This document shows positions 1 through 9,530 of a stretch of 64,000 nucleotides of DNA, piece by piece. The stretch comes from Bradyrhizobium sp. MOS003 (GTDB lineage Bacteria > Pseudomonadota > Alphaproteobacteria > Rhizobiales > Xanthobacteraceae), in the NCBI RefSeq assembly GCF_003020125.1, contig NZ_PYFW01000003.1, forward strand, positions 682,001 to 746,000. Reading direction: 5' to 3'. Numbering within the stretch: the first letter of the stretch is position 1; each line of letters begins with the position of its first letter. The translations under genes were made by a program, and so were the position numbers. The notes under the pieces were generated by a model, which saw nothing but the letters and a program-made list of their open reading frames with translations, was not told where the DNA came from and made no database searches.

Positions 1-993
1 GTCGGCCCGGAGAGTGCCGGCTCCGAGCCGGGTCCAGCCTGCTACGGCCGCGGCGGCACCGAGCCGACCATCACCGATGCCAATGCCGTGCTCGGCTATC
101 TCAACCCCGAAACGAAGCTTGGCGACCGCATCGGGATCGACGTCCAGGCGGCCAGGCGCGTCATCGCGCCGATTGCGCAGGCGTTGGGACTGAGCCTGAC
201 CGAAACGGCGCTCGGCATCATCAAGGTCGCCAACGCGACGATGGCCCGCGCGCTGCGCCGCGTCACGGTCGAGCGCGGCATCGACGGGCGCGACTGCGCG
301 CTGCTCGCCTTCGGCGGCGGCGGCCCCATGCATGCCGCAGGGCTGGCCGATCTCTACGGGATTGCAGAGGTCGTCGTGCCCAGCGCATCGAGCGCGTTCT
401 CGGCGTTGGGCTGTCTCACCGCCGATTTCAGCTTCCTGCAGCAGCAGACCTTGCGCGCTGGTCTCGACGGCATCGACCATGCGCGCGTGTCGGAGCGGAT
501 CGGCACGCTGATCGACGATGCCTCGGCGCCGCTGATCGCCAACGGCGTTGCGAAGGCGGAGATCCAGGTCGAACTGGTGGCCTTGATGCGCTACGCGGCG
601 CAAAACGACGCCATTCCGGTCCCGCTCGCGCTGCCGCTCGAGATCGCGAGGCTCAAGCAGGATTTCCTGGCGCGGCATCACGAACTCTTCGGCTATGCGA
701 CGAGCGAGCCGTGCGTCATCGAGTCCGTGCGGGTCCAGGCGCGCCGGCCGTCGACGACGGTGGTGAGCCGGCCGGCGACTGTGGCGAGGGCGGTATCATC
801 AGGGACGCGCACCTGCTCGTTCGACGGCCTGCATGAGATCGAGACTGCGATCGTCGACCGCGCCTCGCTGACCGACACTGTCCGCGGCCCGGCCATCATC
901 GAAGACGCCTGGTCCACGGTGGTGGTGCCGCCGGGCTGGCAGGCAAGGCCGGATGCTTCAGGCAATTTGTTCCTGACGCGGAGGGCTTCATGA
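1..993 (+). CDS. hyuA: Hydantoinase A / N-methylhydantoinase subunit A (5'-truncated by window)
   Basis: The reading frame is open from base 1, so this is the C-terminal 330 residues of a longer protein. The first residues read GPESAGSEPGPACYGRGG and then PTITDAN, the signature of the HyuA / 5-oxoprolinase A family. The stop overlaps the start of the hyuB gene by 4 bases (ATGA), as is normal for the two subunits. In this family HyuA and HyuB together open a hydantoin or oxoproline ring with ATP hydrolysis; the ATP-binding part would lie upstream of the window. A GTG at 88 could be mistaken for a start, but homology continues through it. Exact substrate unknown. Confidence 0.93.
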   Translation, partial: VGPESAGSEPGPACYGRGGTEPTITDANAVLGYLNPETKLGDRIGIDVQAARRVIAPIAQALGLSLTETALGIIKVANATMARALRRVTVERGIDGRDCALLAFGGGGPMHAAGLADLYGIAEVVVPSASSAFSALGCLTADFSFLQQQTLRAGLDGIDHARVSERIGTLIDDASAPLIANGVAKAEIQVELVALMRYAAQNDAIPVPLALPLEIARLKQDFLARHHELFGYATSEPCVIESVRVQARRPSTTVVSRPATVARAVSSGTRTCSFDGLHEIETAIVDRASLTDTVRGPAIIEDAWSTVVVPPGWQARPDASGNLFLTRRAS

Positions 994-2570
994 AGCTCGA
1001 TCCGTTCGTCGTCGAAGTCATCCGGCACGGGCTCTCGGCTGCGGCCGAGGAGATGAGCCTGGTGATGACGCGCTCGGCGCGCTCGCCGCTGTTGCGCGAG
1101 GCCGGCGATTTGTCGTCGGCGATCACGGATGGTCGTGGCGACCTGGTCGGGCAGGGCCGCGACATTCCGATCCATCTGGGCGCGATGGCTTACACGGTCC
1201 CCGAACTGCTGAAGGTGGTGCCGCGCGACAGCCTGAACGACGGCGACGTGCTGATCTACAATGTCGGTGCGCTCGGCGGCAATCATCTCAACGACGTCAA
1301 GGTCGTACGCCCTGTCTTCGTCGACGGCGAGATCGTGGCGTTCGCGGTCAGCCTCGCGCACTGGCCCGATATCGGCGGCACTTGGCCCGGCAGCTATTTT
1401 GCGAAAGCCATCGACACGTTCCAGGAGGCGATGCGCATTCCGCCGGTGCTGATCGCGACCGCAGCCGGCGTCAACGCGTCGATCGTGCAATTGCTCAAGG
1501 CGAATGTCCGGGACGCCGAATCCTGCGAGGGCGATCTGCTCGCGCAGATCGCGGCGACCAAGACCGGCGAGCGGCGCATCGTCGATCTCTGCCGCGAGCA
1601 TGGCAAGGCGGTGTTCATCGCGACGCAGTCTCGCCTGCATGATCTCTCCGAAATCGAGATGCGCGAGGCGTTGCGCGCCTTGCCGGACGGAATCTACGAA
1701 GGCGAGGACCATCTCGACGACGGTAGCGTGAACGACGCGCCCGCGCGCATCCACGTCAAGATCACCATTCGTGGCGACGAGGCGACTTTCGATCTGTCGG
1801 GGAGCTGTGACCGCGTCTCGAATTTCTGCAACACGACGCCGTTCATGGCGCGCTCGGCCGTCGCCTATGCCGCGCGCATCATGAGCGGGCGAGACATGCA
1901 GCAGAATGCCGGCGCGCTGCGTCCCCTGACCATCATCACCCGCCCGGGCTCGATCCTGGAACCCGGTTGGTCAGCTTCCGTCGCGGCCGGCAACCACGAG
2001 ACGTCAATGCGCATCGTCGATGCGATCTTCCGCGCCATGCAGGACACCATCCCCGAACGCTTGTCCGCGGGTGGCGCGACCACCGCAGGCGTCCTGTTCT
2101 TTGCGCAGCCGCGACAGGACGGTTCCTGGAAAATGCTCTACGAGGTCCACGGCGGCGGCGAAGGCGCGCGGCACGACCGGGCGGGCATCTCGGCGACCCG
2201 GGTGCATCTGTCCAACACCTCGAACACGCCGGTCGAGGTGATCGAGGCGAACTACGCGATCCGGCTCGAGCAGCAGGCCATTCGCCGGCAATCCGGCGGC
2301 GCCGGCGCCTTCCGCGGCGGCGATGGCGTTGTGCGCGCTTACCGCATTCTGGCTCCATCAATGCATCTGACCACCTGCATCGAGCGCATGGTGATTCCGC
2401 CGTTCGGCATGCAGGGCGGCGAACCCGGCAAGGCCTGTCGCATCTCGCTAATCAGGCAAGGTGCAAGCGTCGCGATCGACGGCAAATCCAACCTCGTGCT
2501 GCAGCAAGGCGATCTCGTCACGGTCGAGACCTGCGGCGGCGGCGGCTACGGCGCTGAAGCCGAGGAGTGA
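990..2570 (+). CDS. hyuB: Hydantoinase B / N-methylhydantoinase subunit B
   Basis: 526 residues, the full usual length of HyuB. The N-terminus (DPFVVEVIRHGLSAAAEEM) is the family opening, and it continues with GDLVGQGRDIPIHLGAM, later NHLNDV and a C-terminal GGGGYG. It partners HyuA for ATP-dependent opening of hydantoin-type rings in the cytoplasm. Start at 990 overlaps the hyuA stop, implying translational coupling. The aminotransferase gene follows after 10 bases. The presence of a separate ATP-independent D-hydantoinase further downstream suggests the cluster handles more than one cyclic amide or ureide. Confidence 0.93.
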   Translation: MKLDPFVVEVIRHGLSAAAEEMSLVMTRSARSPLLREAGDLSSAITDGRGDLVGQGRDIPIHLGAMAYTVPELLKVVPRDSLNDGDVLIYNVGALGGNHLNDVKVVRPVFVDGEIVAFAVSLAHWPDIGGTWPGSYFAKAIDTFQEAMRIPPVLIATAAGVNASIVQLLKANVRDAESCEGDLLAQIAATKTGERRIVDLCREHGKAVFIATQSRLHDLSEIEMREALRALPDGIYEGEDHLDDGSVNDAPARIHVKITIRGDEATFDLSGSCDRVSNFCNTTPFMARSAVAYAARIMSGRDMQQNAGALRPLTIITRPGSILEPGWSASVAAGNHETSMRIVDAIFRAMQDTIPERLSAGGATTAGVLFFAQPRQDGSWKMLYEVHGGGEGARHDRAGISATRVHLSNTSNTPVEVIEANYAIRLEQQAIRRQSGGAGAFRGGDGVVRAYRILAPSMHLTTCIERMVIPPFGMQGGEPGKACRISLIRQGASVAIDGKSNLVLQQGDLVTVETCGGGGYGAEAEE

Positions 2571-2580
2571 GGGGGGTGCA

Positions 2581-3876
2581 ATGAGTAAATTGTTGCGAAC
2601 CGGGCTGAACGCGGGCGACAGCGCGCCCATGGCCGTGGTCGGCGGCGAAGGCGTCTATTTTCATCTTGCGGACGGCCGCAAGCTGATCGACGGCAGCAAC
2701 ACCGGCGGCGGGCTCGGCCATCGGCACCCTGCGATGGTGGAGGCGATCCGCCGCGCAGCCGATACACCCGTCGTCAACGAGGGCTGGACCTGGGTCGGCC
2801 GCGAGCAGGCTGCCGACGATCTGATGGCGACGGCGTTCGGCGGCGAAGAGGAATGGGTCGGCGCGGTGCGCTTCTGCATCAGCGGCAGCGAGGCCAACGA
2901 CATGGCGCTGTCGCTCTGCCAGGCCTTGACGCAGCGCTCGGCGCTGGCGACGCGCGAACGTGCCTATCACGGCATCACGGGCCTGTCGCGCAGCATGACG
3001 GTGCAGCCGCAATGGCACGGTGGCCTTGCGGTGCATTCAGGCGGCTCCAGGCTGCCGGCGCCGATGGCCCCGGTGCGCATCCTGCCGGCGCCGGATGGCG
3101 CGATCTACGGCGGGCCGGCCAACAACAGGCCGCCGAGCGAATATCTGGCCGACGCCGCGCGTCTGCTGTCGGATACAGCTGCGACGATCATCGACTACAC
3201 CCAGGGCGGCATCTATTACGACGGCGCCTATCAAGACGAAGTGGCCCGCTCTGCGCGACAGGCGGGCTCATACTGGATCGCCGACGAGGTCGTCACCGGC
3301 GCCGGCCGCGCCGGGCGTTGGTTCGCGTTTCAGGGCGCCGAAACTCGGCCCGATATCGTGACGCTCGGGAAGTCGCTCGGCGGCGGTGCGGCCGCGGTGG
3401 CCGCGGTCGTGGTGTCGAAAGAGATCGTTGAGCGATTGAAAGGCACGAGCTGGCAGAACTACGGCACCTTGCGCGGCCATCCGATCAGCATGGCCGCGGT
3501 GAGCGCCTACCTGAGAGTCATCAACGAAGAGAAGATTCTCGAACATGTGAAGAGCCTTGAACAGCTGTTCAGTCGCCGCCTGCTCGCGATCGCACAAAAA
3601 CATCCGAGCGTGCAACGTGTGGCGGGGCAGGGGTTGCACTGGACGGTGGAACTGCACGGACCGGACTGGCGCTCCTGGCATGCTGACACCCCAGAAGTGC
3701 CGATCGCCTCGCGCGTGGCGGAGCGCGCGCTGGAGGCCGGTGCGGTGATCGGAACCAGCGGCGAGCAGACCTCGCTGTTCCTGGCACCGCCGCTCGTCAT
3801 CTCCGAGCGAGAGGCCGACCAGCTGCTGGATGCGCTCGATCATGGCCTCGTTGTTGCCGACTGGGAGCACCGATGA
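2581..3876 (+). CDS. Class III PLP-dependent aminotransferase (glutamate-1-semialdehyde aminotransferase-like)
   Basis: 431 residues. Start chosen at ATG 2581 because a GAGGGGGG ribosome site stands just before it; the frame is open further upstream but that part lies inside hyuB. Motifs: the substrate/PLP-binding ISGSEANDMA near residues 99-108, the Asp in WIADEVVTGAGRAGRW, and the PLP Schiff-base lysine in LGKSLGGG. Class III enzymes of this branch move amino groups on omega-amino or semialdehyde substrates. Its place directly after hyuAB suggests it takes the amino acid released from hydantoin or carbamoyl intermediates into central metabolism; that role is inference. Confidence 0.88.
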   Translation: MSKLLRTGLNAGDSAPMAVVGGEGVYFHLADGRKLIDGSNTGGGLGHRHPAMVEAIRRAADTPVVNEGWTWVGREQAADDLMATAFGGEEEWVGAVRFCISGSEANDMALSLCQALTQRSALATRERAYHGITGLSRSMTVQPQWHGGLAVHSGGSRLPAPMAPVRILPAPDGAIYGGPANNRPPSEYLADAARLLSDTAATIIDYTQGGIYYDGAYQDEVARSARQAGSYWIADEVVTGAGRAGRWFAFQGAETRPDIVTLGKSLGGGAAAVAAVVVSKEIVERLKGTSWQNYGTLRGHPISMAAVSAYLRVINEEKILEHVKSLEQLFSRRLLAIAQKHPSVQRVAGQGLHWTVELHGPDWRSWHADTPEVPIASRVAERALEAGAVIGTSGEQTSLFLAPPLVISEREADQLLDALDHGLVVADWEHR

Positions 3877-4006
3877 GCGCCGGTCACGTCATGCAAACTG
3901 CCGGGCCCATTCGGCTGGAAACTTCCCGCGATGCTGCGTTATGCTGCACGCGCCGGCAATTCGTTGAATCTTTCGCTTCGTCCAAGAGATCACCGGGAAA
4001 TCGCTG

Positions 4007-4939
4007 ATGCGTATCGTCAATGTTGCCGCCGCCCAGATGGGCCCGATCCAGAAAGCCGACAGCCGCGAGGCCGTGGTCAAGCGCATGATTGCGTTGATGG
4101 ACGAGGCAAAAGCGAAAGGCGCCGACCTGATCGTCTATCCGGAACTGGCGCTGACGACGTTTTTCCCGCGCTGGTATTCGGAGGATCGCGCCGAGGCGGA
4201 CATCTGGTTCGAGCGCGAGATGCCGAACGCGACGACCAAGCCGCTGTTCGAGCGCGCGGCGCAGCACCAGATGGCCATGAACTTCGGCTATGCGGAGCTG
4301 ACACCGGACGGTCATCACTTCAACACGGCGATCCTGACCGACAAGTCCGGCAAGATCGTCGGCAAATATCGCAAGGTCCATCTGCCTGGCCATGTCGAGT
4401 ACGACACCAAGCGCTCGCACCAGCATCTGGAGAAGCGCTATTTCGAGCCCGGCGACCTCGGCTTCAATGTCTGGCGAGAGCTGGGCGGCATCATCGGCAT
4501 GGCGATCTGCAACGACCGGCGCTGGCCGGAGACCTATCGCGTGATGGGCCTGCAGGGCGTCGAGATGGTGTTGATCGGTTACAATACGCCGTCCGTGAAT
4601 GCGGAGAAGAGCGAGGAGGGCGTCGAGATGCGCCTGTTCCACAACCGCCTCTCCGTGCAGGCCGGTGCCTATCAGAATTCGACCTGGGTCGTCGCGGTGG
4701 CCAAGGCCGGCAACGAGGATGGCCACCCGCTGTTCGGCGGCAGCCTGATCGTCGATCCCAACGGCGAAATCGTCGCCGAGGCGAAGACCGAAGGTGATGA
4801 GCTTCTGGTTCACGCGTGCGATCTCGACGCCACCATTTTCGGCAAGACCACGATCTTCAATTTCGCGCAGCATCGCCGGATCGAGCATTACGGCCTGATC
4901 ACCAGCCAAACCGGCGCGGTGCCGCCGCCGGAGAAATGA
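4007..4939 (+). CDS. hyuC: N-carbamoyl-D-amino acid hydrolase (nitrilase superfamily)
   Basis: 310 residues, close to the approx. 304 of the Agrobacterium enzyme, which it follows closely: LIVYPELALTTFFPRW, KYRKVHLPGH, HLEKRYFEPGDLGF and AICNDRRWPE. The catalytic triad is visible as Glu46, Lys124 and Cys169. It removes the carbamoyl group from N-carbamoyl-D-amino acids, giving the D-amino acid, CO2 and ammonia, the last step of the D-hydantoinase route. The 130-base gap upstream holds no clear promoter. The stop overlaps a possible start of the flavin reductase. Strong call because active-site neighbourhoods match the carbamoylase subgroup rather than general nitrilases. Confidence 0.92.
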   Translation: MRIVNVAAAQMGPIQKADSREAVVKRMIALMDEAKAKGADLIVYPELALTTFFPRWYSEDRAEADIWFEREMPNATTKPLFERAAQHQMAMNFGYAELTPDGHHFNTAILTDKSGKIVGKYRKVHLPGHVEYDTKRSHQHLEKRYFEPGDLGFNVWRELGGIIGMAICNDRRWPETYRVMGLQGVEMVLIGYNTPSVNAEKSEEGVEMRLFHNRLSVQAGAYQNSTWVVAVAKAGNEDGHPLFGGSLIVDPNGEIVAEAKTEGDELLVHACDLDATIFGKTTIFNFAQHRRIEHYGLITSQTGAVPPPEK

Positions 4940-4944
4940 CGCCG

Positions 4945-5604
4945 ATGTCGGACAATGGGCTTTCCTTGCGCGAGCTCGATCCGCGCGATCGCTACAAGCT
5001 ACTCTGCGGCGTGATTGTGCCGCGGCCGATCGCGCTGGTGACGACGCTGGACGAGAACGGGGCGGTCAATGCAGCCCCGTTCAGTTTCTTCAACGTGTTC
5101 TCCGAAAGCCCCGCACTGATCGTGCTCGGTCTTCAGCACAAGCCGGATCACTCGCCGAAGGACACCACCCGCAACATCCATCGCGACGGCGAGTTCGTCG
5201 TGCACATGGTGGACGAGGCGCTGTCGGTCGCGATGAACGACTGTGCGGTCGATTTTCCCTCCGGCGACAGCGAAGTTGCCGCGACCGGGCTCGCGACGCT
5301 TCCCTCCGTCGATGTGAAAGTGCCGCGCCTCGCCGCGGCGCCCTTTGCGCTGGAATGCCGGCGCCAAATCGTGCTGAACTTCTCGCCGGATCGCGAGCTC
5401 CTGGTTGGCGAGGTGCTCAGGGTTCATGCCCGCGAAGGTCTTGTCGACCAGGCCAACATGTATGTCGATCTTGACGCCTACCGCCCGATCGGCCGCATGT
5501 TCGGCAATCTCTACACGACCCAGCGGGATGTCTTCTCGCTGACGCGTGAGAGCCATGCGCAATGGCGCGCGCGGCAGGATGCCAAAGAGCTGAAGGACGC
5601 CTAG
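4945..5604 (+). CDS. Flavin reductase-like FMN-binding protein
   Basis: 219 residues from ATG 4945, preferred over the in-frame ATG 4936 because GGAGAA at 4930-4935 sits about 9 bases before it. Family features are VIVPRPIALVTTLDENG and NAAPFSFFNVFSESP near the N-terminus and the later RCMFGNLY-type ending (GRMFGNLYTT). Such proteins bind FMN and either supply reduced flavin to a monooxygenase or act as small oxidoreductases. The partner could be the flavoprotein encoded at 9527-10963, but that is inference. It converges with the racemase gene; the two stop codons overlap. Confidence 0.85.
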   Translation: MSDNGLSLRELDPRDRYKLLCGVIVPRPIALVTTLDENGAVNAAPFSFFNVFSESPALIVLGLQHKPDHSPKDTTRNIHRDGEFVVHMVDEALSVAMNDCAVDFPSGDSEVAATGLATLPSVDVKVPRLAAAPFALECRRQIVLNFSPDRELLVGEVLRVHAREGLVDQANMYVDLDAYRPIGRMFGNLYTTQRDVFSLTRESHAQWRARQDAKELKDA

Positions 5605-6263
5605 TGAGCAGAGAACTGCACCGTACCCAGCGCCATGGTGACGGCCGCCTGTGTCGGGTCGATCACGGGAATGCCGAGCGCGTCCTCCAGCGGACGGCGA
5701 TGGCGCGCCATGCCGGCGCAGCCCATCACGATGGCGCGGGCGCCGTCATCGTCGCGCAGCGCGCGGCCAACCTCGATCATTTTCGCCAGCGTGCCTTCGC
5801 CGGACGCGGTTTCCGCGACGCTCATGTTGAGCGGGCGTTCGCCGGAGAGGCGACCGGTCAGCCCCATCTGCCGGAGATAGCGCATGTGGCGCGGGATCGA
5901 GCGCTGCGCGATGGCGATGACGCCGAAGGTTTCGGCGCGGGCGAGTGCCGTCAGCACGCCGCACTCGGCGATGCCAAAGACGGGACGGTCGGTGCCTTCG
6001 CGGCAGACCTGAAGCCCGGGATCGCTGTAGCAGGCGATGACGAAAGCCGCCGAATTGTTGTCGCCCTCGACCAGCTTTCGCAGCGGCATCGCGACGCCGT
6101 CAACGTCGGCCTGGCTTTCAATGCCGAACGGCCCTTCGGCCAGCGACTGGCAGACCAGTTCGGGGCCACCCTCGAAGCCGAGCGGCTTCAAGGCGTCCTC
6201 CAGCCCTTGCGTGACCGCAGGGTTGGAGTTCGGATTGATGATGAGAATGCGCGGCCGAGACAT
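5601..6263 (-). CDS. hyuE: Hydantoin racemase (Asp/Glu/hydantoin racemase family)
   Basis: 220 residues. N-terminal RILIINPNSNPAVT is typical of hydantoin racemases. The two catalytic cysteines are seen in ACYSDPG and MGCAGM, each in its conserved setting. The enzyme interconverts D- and L-5-substituted hydantoins, feeding the stereospecific D-hydantoinase encoded next door. It is the only minus-strand gene in the first 21 kb and is divergent from the D-hydantoinase gene with 55 bases between the starts, so the two probably share a control region. Confidence 0.9.
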   Translation of the reverse strand: MSRPRILIINPNSNPAVTQGLEDALKPLGFEGGPELVCQSLAEGPFGIESQADVDGVAMPLRKLVEGDNNSAAFVIACYSDPGLQVCREGTDRPVFGIAECGVLTALARAETFGVIAIAQRSIPRHMRYLRQMGLTGRLSGERPLNMSVAETASGEGTLAKMIEVGRALRDDDGARAIVMGCAGMARHRRPLEDALGIPVIDPTQAAVTMALGTVQFSAH

Positions 6264-6318
6264 GCTGGTCTTCCTGCGAAATGGAGATCATTTGCCCGAG
6301 CCTATCACGGAGTGCCTC

Positions 6319-7788
6319 ATGACTGAACCTGTTTACGACCTGATCATTCGCAGCGGACGCGTCGCCACCACCACCGACGTGTTCGAGGCCGATGTCGCCA
6401 TCTCCGGCGAAACCATCGCAGCCATCGGGAAGGGCCTTCCGGCGGCCAAACGCGAGATTGATGCGCGCGGCAAGCTGGTGCTGCCCGGCGGCGTCGACAG
6501 CCACGCCCATATCGAGCAACTGTCGGCAGCCGGCATCATGAACGCCGACACCTTCGAGAGCGCCACGGTTTCTGCCGCTTTCGGCGGCACAACCACGGTG
6601 ATCCCGTTCGCCGCACAGCATGTCGGCATGAAGCTGCCGCAGGTGGTGGAGGATTATCACGCGCTGGCGAAGAAGGGCGCGGTGATCGACTATGCCTTTC
6701 ACATGATCATTGCGGACGCGACCAAGGAGACGGTCGAGGAGCACATTCCGGCGCTGGTGAAGCAGGGCCATGCCTCGATCAAGATATTCATGACCTATGA
6801 CCGGCTCAAGGTCGACGACGAGCCGCTGCTCGACATCCTCCTCGCCGCGCGCCAGTCCGGCGCGATGCTGTGCGCCCATGCCGAAAATCACGGCATCATC
6901 GCCTGGATGGTCAAGCGGCTGCTCGCGCGTGGCTACACCATGCCGAAATATCATGCCGTCAGCCACGCCCGCGTCTCGGAAGCCGAAGCCTTCACCCGGC
7001 TGATCGGCATGGCGGCACTGATCGACCAACCGATCATGATCTTCCACGTCTCGACCGCCGAAGGCGCCAAGGTGATCCGCGACTCCCGCGGGCAGGGGCT
7101 CAAGGTTTTCGCCGAGACCTGTCCGCAATATCTGTTCCTCACCGCCAACGATCTCGACAAGCCCGGCTCCGAGGGCGCCAAATGGATGTGCAGCCCGCCG
7201 CCGCGCACGCACGCGGACCAGGAGGCGCTGTGGCAGGCGCTGTCGCTCGGCGATCTCCAGACCATCTCGTCGGACCACGCGCCCTACCGCTACGACGAGA
7301 CCGGCAAGCTGCGCGCCGGCCCCAACCCCAACTTCAAGCAGGTTGCGAATGGCCTGCCCGGACTGGAGCTGCGGCTGCCGCTGCTGTTCGACGCGATGGT
7401 ATCGAAGGGGCGGCTTGGCCTGGAAAAGTTCGTCGAGCTGACCTCCACAGCGCCGGCCAAGATCTACAATCTGCACCCGCGCAAGGGCTCGATCGCGGTC
7501 GGCGCCGACGCCGATATCGCGATCTGGGACCCCAACCGCGAGGTCACCATCGCCGACGAGATGATGCACGATCTCACCGGCTACACGCCGTTCGCGGGCC
7601 GCAAACTGAAGGGCTGGCCGGTGTCGGTGCTGTCGCGTGGCCGGGTGATCATCGACGGTGACAAGTGCCTCGCGAGCGCCGGCAGCGGAAAATTCCTGGC
7701 GCGCAGCGGCGGCGAGGCGGCGAAGCCGACCGGCCGGCTCGTGGCCGACATGGATCCGGAACGGAATTTTGGAGCGAAGCTGCTGTGA
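6319..7788 (+). CDS. hydA: D-hydantoinase / dihydropyrimidinase
   Basis: 489 residues from ATG 6319, which has CGGAG six bases before it; the frame is open upstream but only as overlap with the racemase gene. It is an amidohydrolase-fold enzyme with the full metal set: His62 and His64 (DSHAH), carboxylated Lys155 (SIKIFMTY), His187 (CAHAEN), His243 (FHVST) and Asp319 (SSDHAPY). The reaction is opening of 5-substituted hydantoins or dihydropyrimidines to N-carbamoyl amino acids. With the racemase and carbamoylase it completes a D-hydantoin to D-amino acid pathway. The C-terminal NFGAKLL tail is common in this family. Confidence 0.93.
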   Translation: MTEPVYDLIIRSGRVATTTDVFEADVAISGETIAAIGKGLPAAKREIDARGKLVLPGGVDSHAHIEQLSAAGIMNADTFESATVSAAFGGTTTVIPFAAQHVGMKLPQVVEDYHALAKKGAVIDYAFHMIIADATKETVEEHIPALVKQGHASIKIFMTYDRLKVDDEPLLDILLAARQSGAMLCAHAENHGIIAWMVKRLLARGYTMPKYHAVSHARVSEAEAFTRLIGMAALIDQPIMIFHVSTAEGAKVIRDSRGQGLKVFAETCPQYLFLTANDLDKPGSEGAKWMCSPPPRTHADQEALWQALSLGDLQTISSDHAPYRYDETGKLRAGPNPNFKQVANGLPGLELRLPLLFDAMVSKGRLGLEKFVELTSTAPAKIYNLHPRKGSIAVGADADIAIWDPNREVTIADEMMHDLTGYTPFAGRKLKGWPVSVLSRGRVIIDGDKCLASAGSGKFLARSGGEAAKPTGRLVADMDPERNFGAKLL

Positions 7789-7804
7789 TCGTGGATCGCG
7801 CGCG

Positions 7805-8779
7805 ATGAAGATCGTCATCTTCGGCGGCACCGGCTTTGTCGGCCTCAATGTTGCGGAGGCACTGCTCGCGCGCGGGCACGAGGTGACGCTGTATGATCGT
7901 GCGCCGCTGCCGCCGTCCGCGCAGCGATCTCTTGCCGATTACGGAGCACGGCTCAAAACCCTGCAGGGGGACATCACGGACGCAGAGGCCATCGACGCTC
8001 TTATCGCAAGGGGCTGCGATGCGATCGTGCTGGGCGCCGCGGTCACCGCCGGTGACGACCTCGAACGCGCTTCGCCGGCGCGCGTTCTCGAGATCAACGT
8101 CATGGCCCAGATCCCGGTCCTGCAAGCTGCGATCCGCCATGGCGTCCGCCGCGTCGTCAATCTATCGTCGGCGTCGGCCTATGGCGCGGCGGGCCAGCGG
8201 GTTCCGGTGCTAGACGAGGAAACGCCCTGCTATCCCGTCTCGTTTTACGCCATCAGCAAATTCACTTCGGAGCGCTCTGTAGCTCGCCACGCCGAACTGT
8301 TCGGCGGCGATTTTCTCAGCGTGCGACTGAGCGCGGTGTTCGGTCCGTGGGAACGGGCCACGTCGGTGCGGGACACGCCGAGTCTCCAGTTCCAGATCCT
8401 CGCGGCGTTCGGACGCGGCGCGCCAGCCCTTCTTCCTGCGCCAGGCATCAAGGACTGGACCTATGCTCCCGACGCCGCCGAGGCCGTCGCCGTGCTGATC
8501 GAAGCCGAGCGGCCGCGCCACCGGCTCTACAACATCTCCAGCGGCGGCGCCTGGTCCGCGCTGCAATGGGGCGAGGCGTTTGCGGCCCTGCATCCCGGCT
8601 TGGAGTGTAGGCTCGCGGCTCCCGGAGAGAAGACCTTCATCAAGCTTCACGGTGGGGATCGGGCGCCGATGTCGGTCAAACGGATGGTTGATGAGTTCGG
8701 CTGGCGTGCACGGTTCGGCTGCGCGGAGTCAGCCGCTGCGATGAGCGCCTGGTGGATGCAGCACAGGGATGGGATCTGA
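7805..8779 (+). CDS. NAD-dependent epimerase/dehydratase family protein
   Basis: 324 residues from ATG 7805. Extended SDR fold: GGTGFVG at 7-13 binds NAD, and the catalytic Tyr148 and Lys152 are in YAISK, with a preceding serine in NLSSASAYG. These enzymes act on nucleotide sugars or related hydroxy compounds. Here it sits between the hydantoinase and an SDR gene, overlapping neither by much, so it is likely co-transcribed. The substrate cannot be deduced; a role in processing a carbon skeleton released by the hydantoin pathway is possible but unproved. Confidence 0.85.
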   Translation: MKIVIFGGTGFVGLNVAEALLARGHEVTLYDRAPLPPSAQRSLADYGARLKTLQGDITDAEAIDALIARGCDAIVLGAAVTAGDDLERASPARVLEINVMAQIPVLQAAIRHGVRRVVNLSSASAYGAAGQRVPVLDEETPCYPVSFYAISKFTSERSVARHAELFGGDFLSVRLSAVFGPWERATSVRDTPSLQFQILAAFGRGAPALLPAPGIKDWTYAPDAAEAVAVLIEAERPRHRLYNISSGGAWSALQWGEAFAALHPGLECRLAAPGEKTFIKLHGGDRAPMSVKRMVDEFGWRARFGCAESAAAMSAWWMQHRDGI

Positions 8780-8780
8780 C

Positions 8781-9530
8781 ATGCGGCTGCAGGGGCGCAC
8801 AGCCATCATCACCGGAGCGGGCTCGGGCATCGGCCGGGCCAGTGCCAAGCTGTTCGCGGAGGAGGGGGCACGCCTTGCTCTGGTCGATCGCGACGCCGCG
8901 GGGCTCGAAGAGACGTTGCGCCTGGTCGGCGAGGCCACCACGCATGTCGGCGATGTCGGCGAAGCCAGCTTCGCCGAAACCGTTGTCGGCGATGTCGTGT
9001 CCCGGCTCGGCCGGCTCGACATCCTGATGACCGCGGCCGGATTCTCCGTCGGCGGCACGGTGCTGACGACGAGCGTGGACGATTGGGATGCCGTGTTCCG
9101 CACCAATGTCGGTGGCACCTGGCTGTGGGCGCGGGCGGCCTTGCCGCAGATGCAGCAGCAGAAGCGCGGATCGATCATCACGCTGGCGTCGCAGCTTGCG
9201 ATAGCCGGTGGCAAGGGCAACAGCGCCTACATCGCCGCCAAGGGCGCCATCGTCAGCCTGACGCGGACGATGGCGGTAGATTTCGCCACCGACGGCATTC
9301 GCGTCAACGCCATCGCGCCGGGCGCGATCGATACGCCGATGCTTCGCCGCAGCTTCGCCCGGCACAAGAATTCGGACGAGGTACGAGAAGCCTCCCGCAA
9401 CCGCCATGCCATGAAGCGGTTCGGCGTGGCCGATGAGATCGCGCAGACCGCATTGCATCTGGCGAGCGATGCGTCCTCGTTCACGACCGGGACGGTGATG
9501 GTGGTCGACGGAGGCTGGCTTGCGGCATGA
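8781..9530 (+). CDS. Short-chain dehydrogenase/reductase (SDR)
   Basis: 249 residues from ATG 8781 (GGGA six bases upstream); an in-frame ATG at 8769 would add four residues. Classical SDR with TGAGSGIG at 11-18, a catalytic serine in LASQLA (Ser137), and Tyr150/Lys154 in YIAAK; C-terminal GTVMVVDGG is family-typical. It oxidises or reduces an alcohol/carbonyl with NAD(P). The first base lies one base after the epimerase stop, and its own stop overlaps the monooxygenase start (ATGA), so the three genes look translationally coupled. Confidence 0.87.
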   Translation: MRLQGRTAIITGAGSGIGRASAKLFAEEGARLALVDRDAAGLEETLRLVGEATTHVGDVGEASFAETVVGDVVSRLGRLDILMTAAGFSVGGTVLTTSVDDWDAVFRTNVGGTWLWARAALPQMQQQKRGSIITLASQLAIAGGKGNSAYIAAKGAIVSLTRTMAVDFATDGIRVNAIAPGAIDTPMLRRSFARHKNSDEVREASRNRHAMKRFGVADEIAQTALHLASDASSFTTGTVMVVDGGWLAA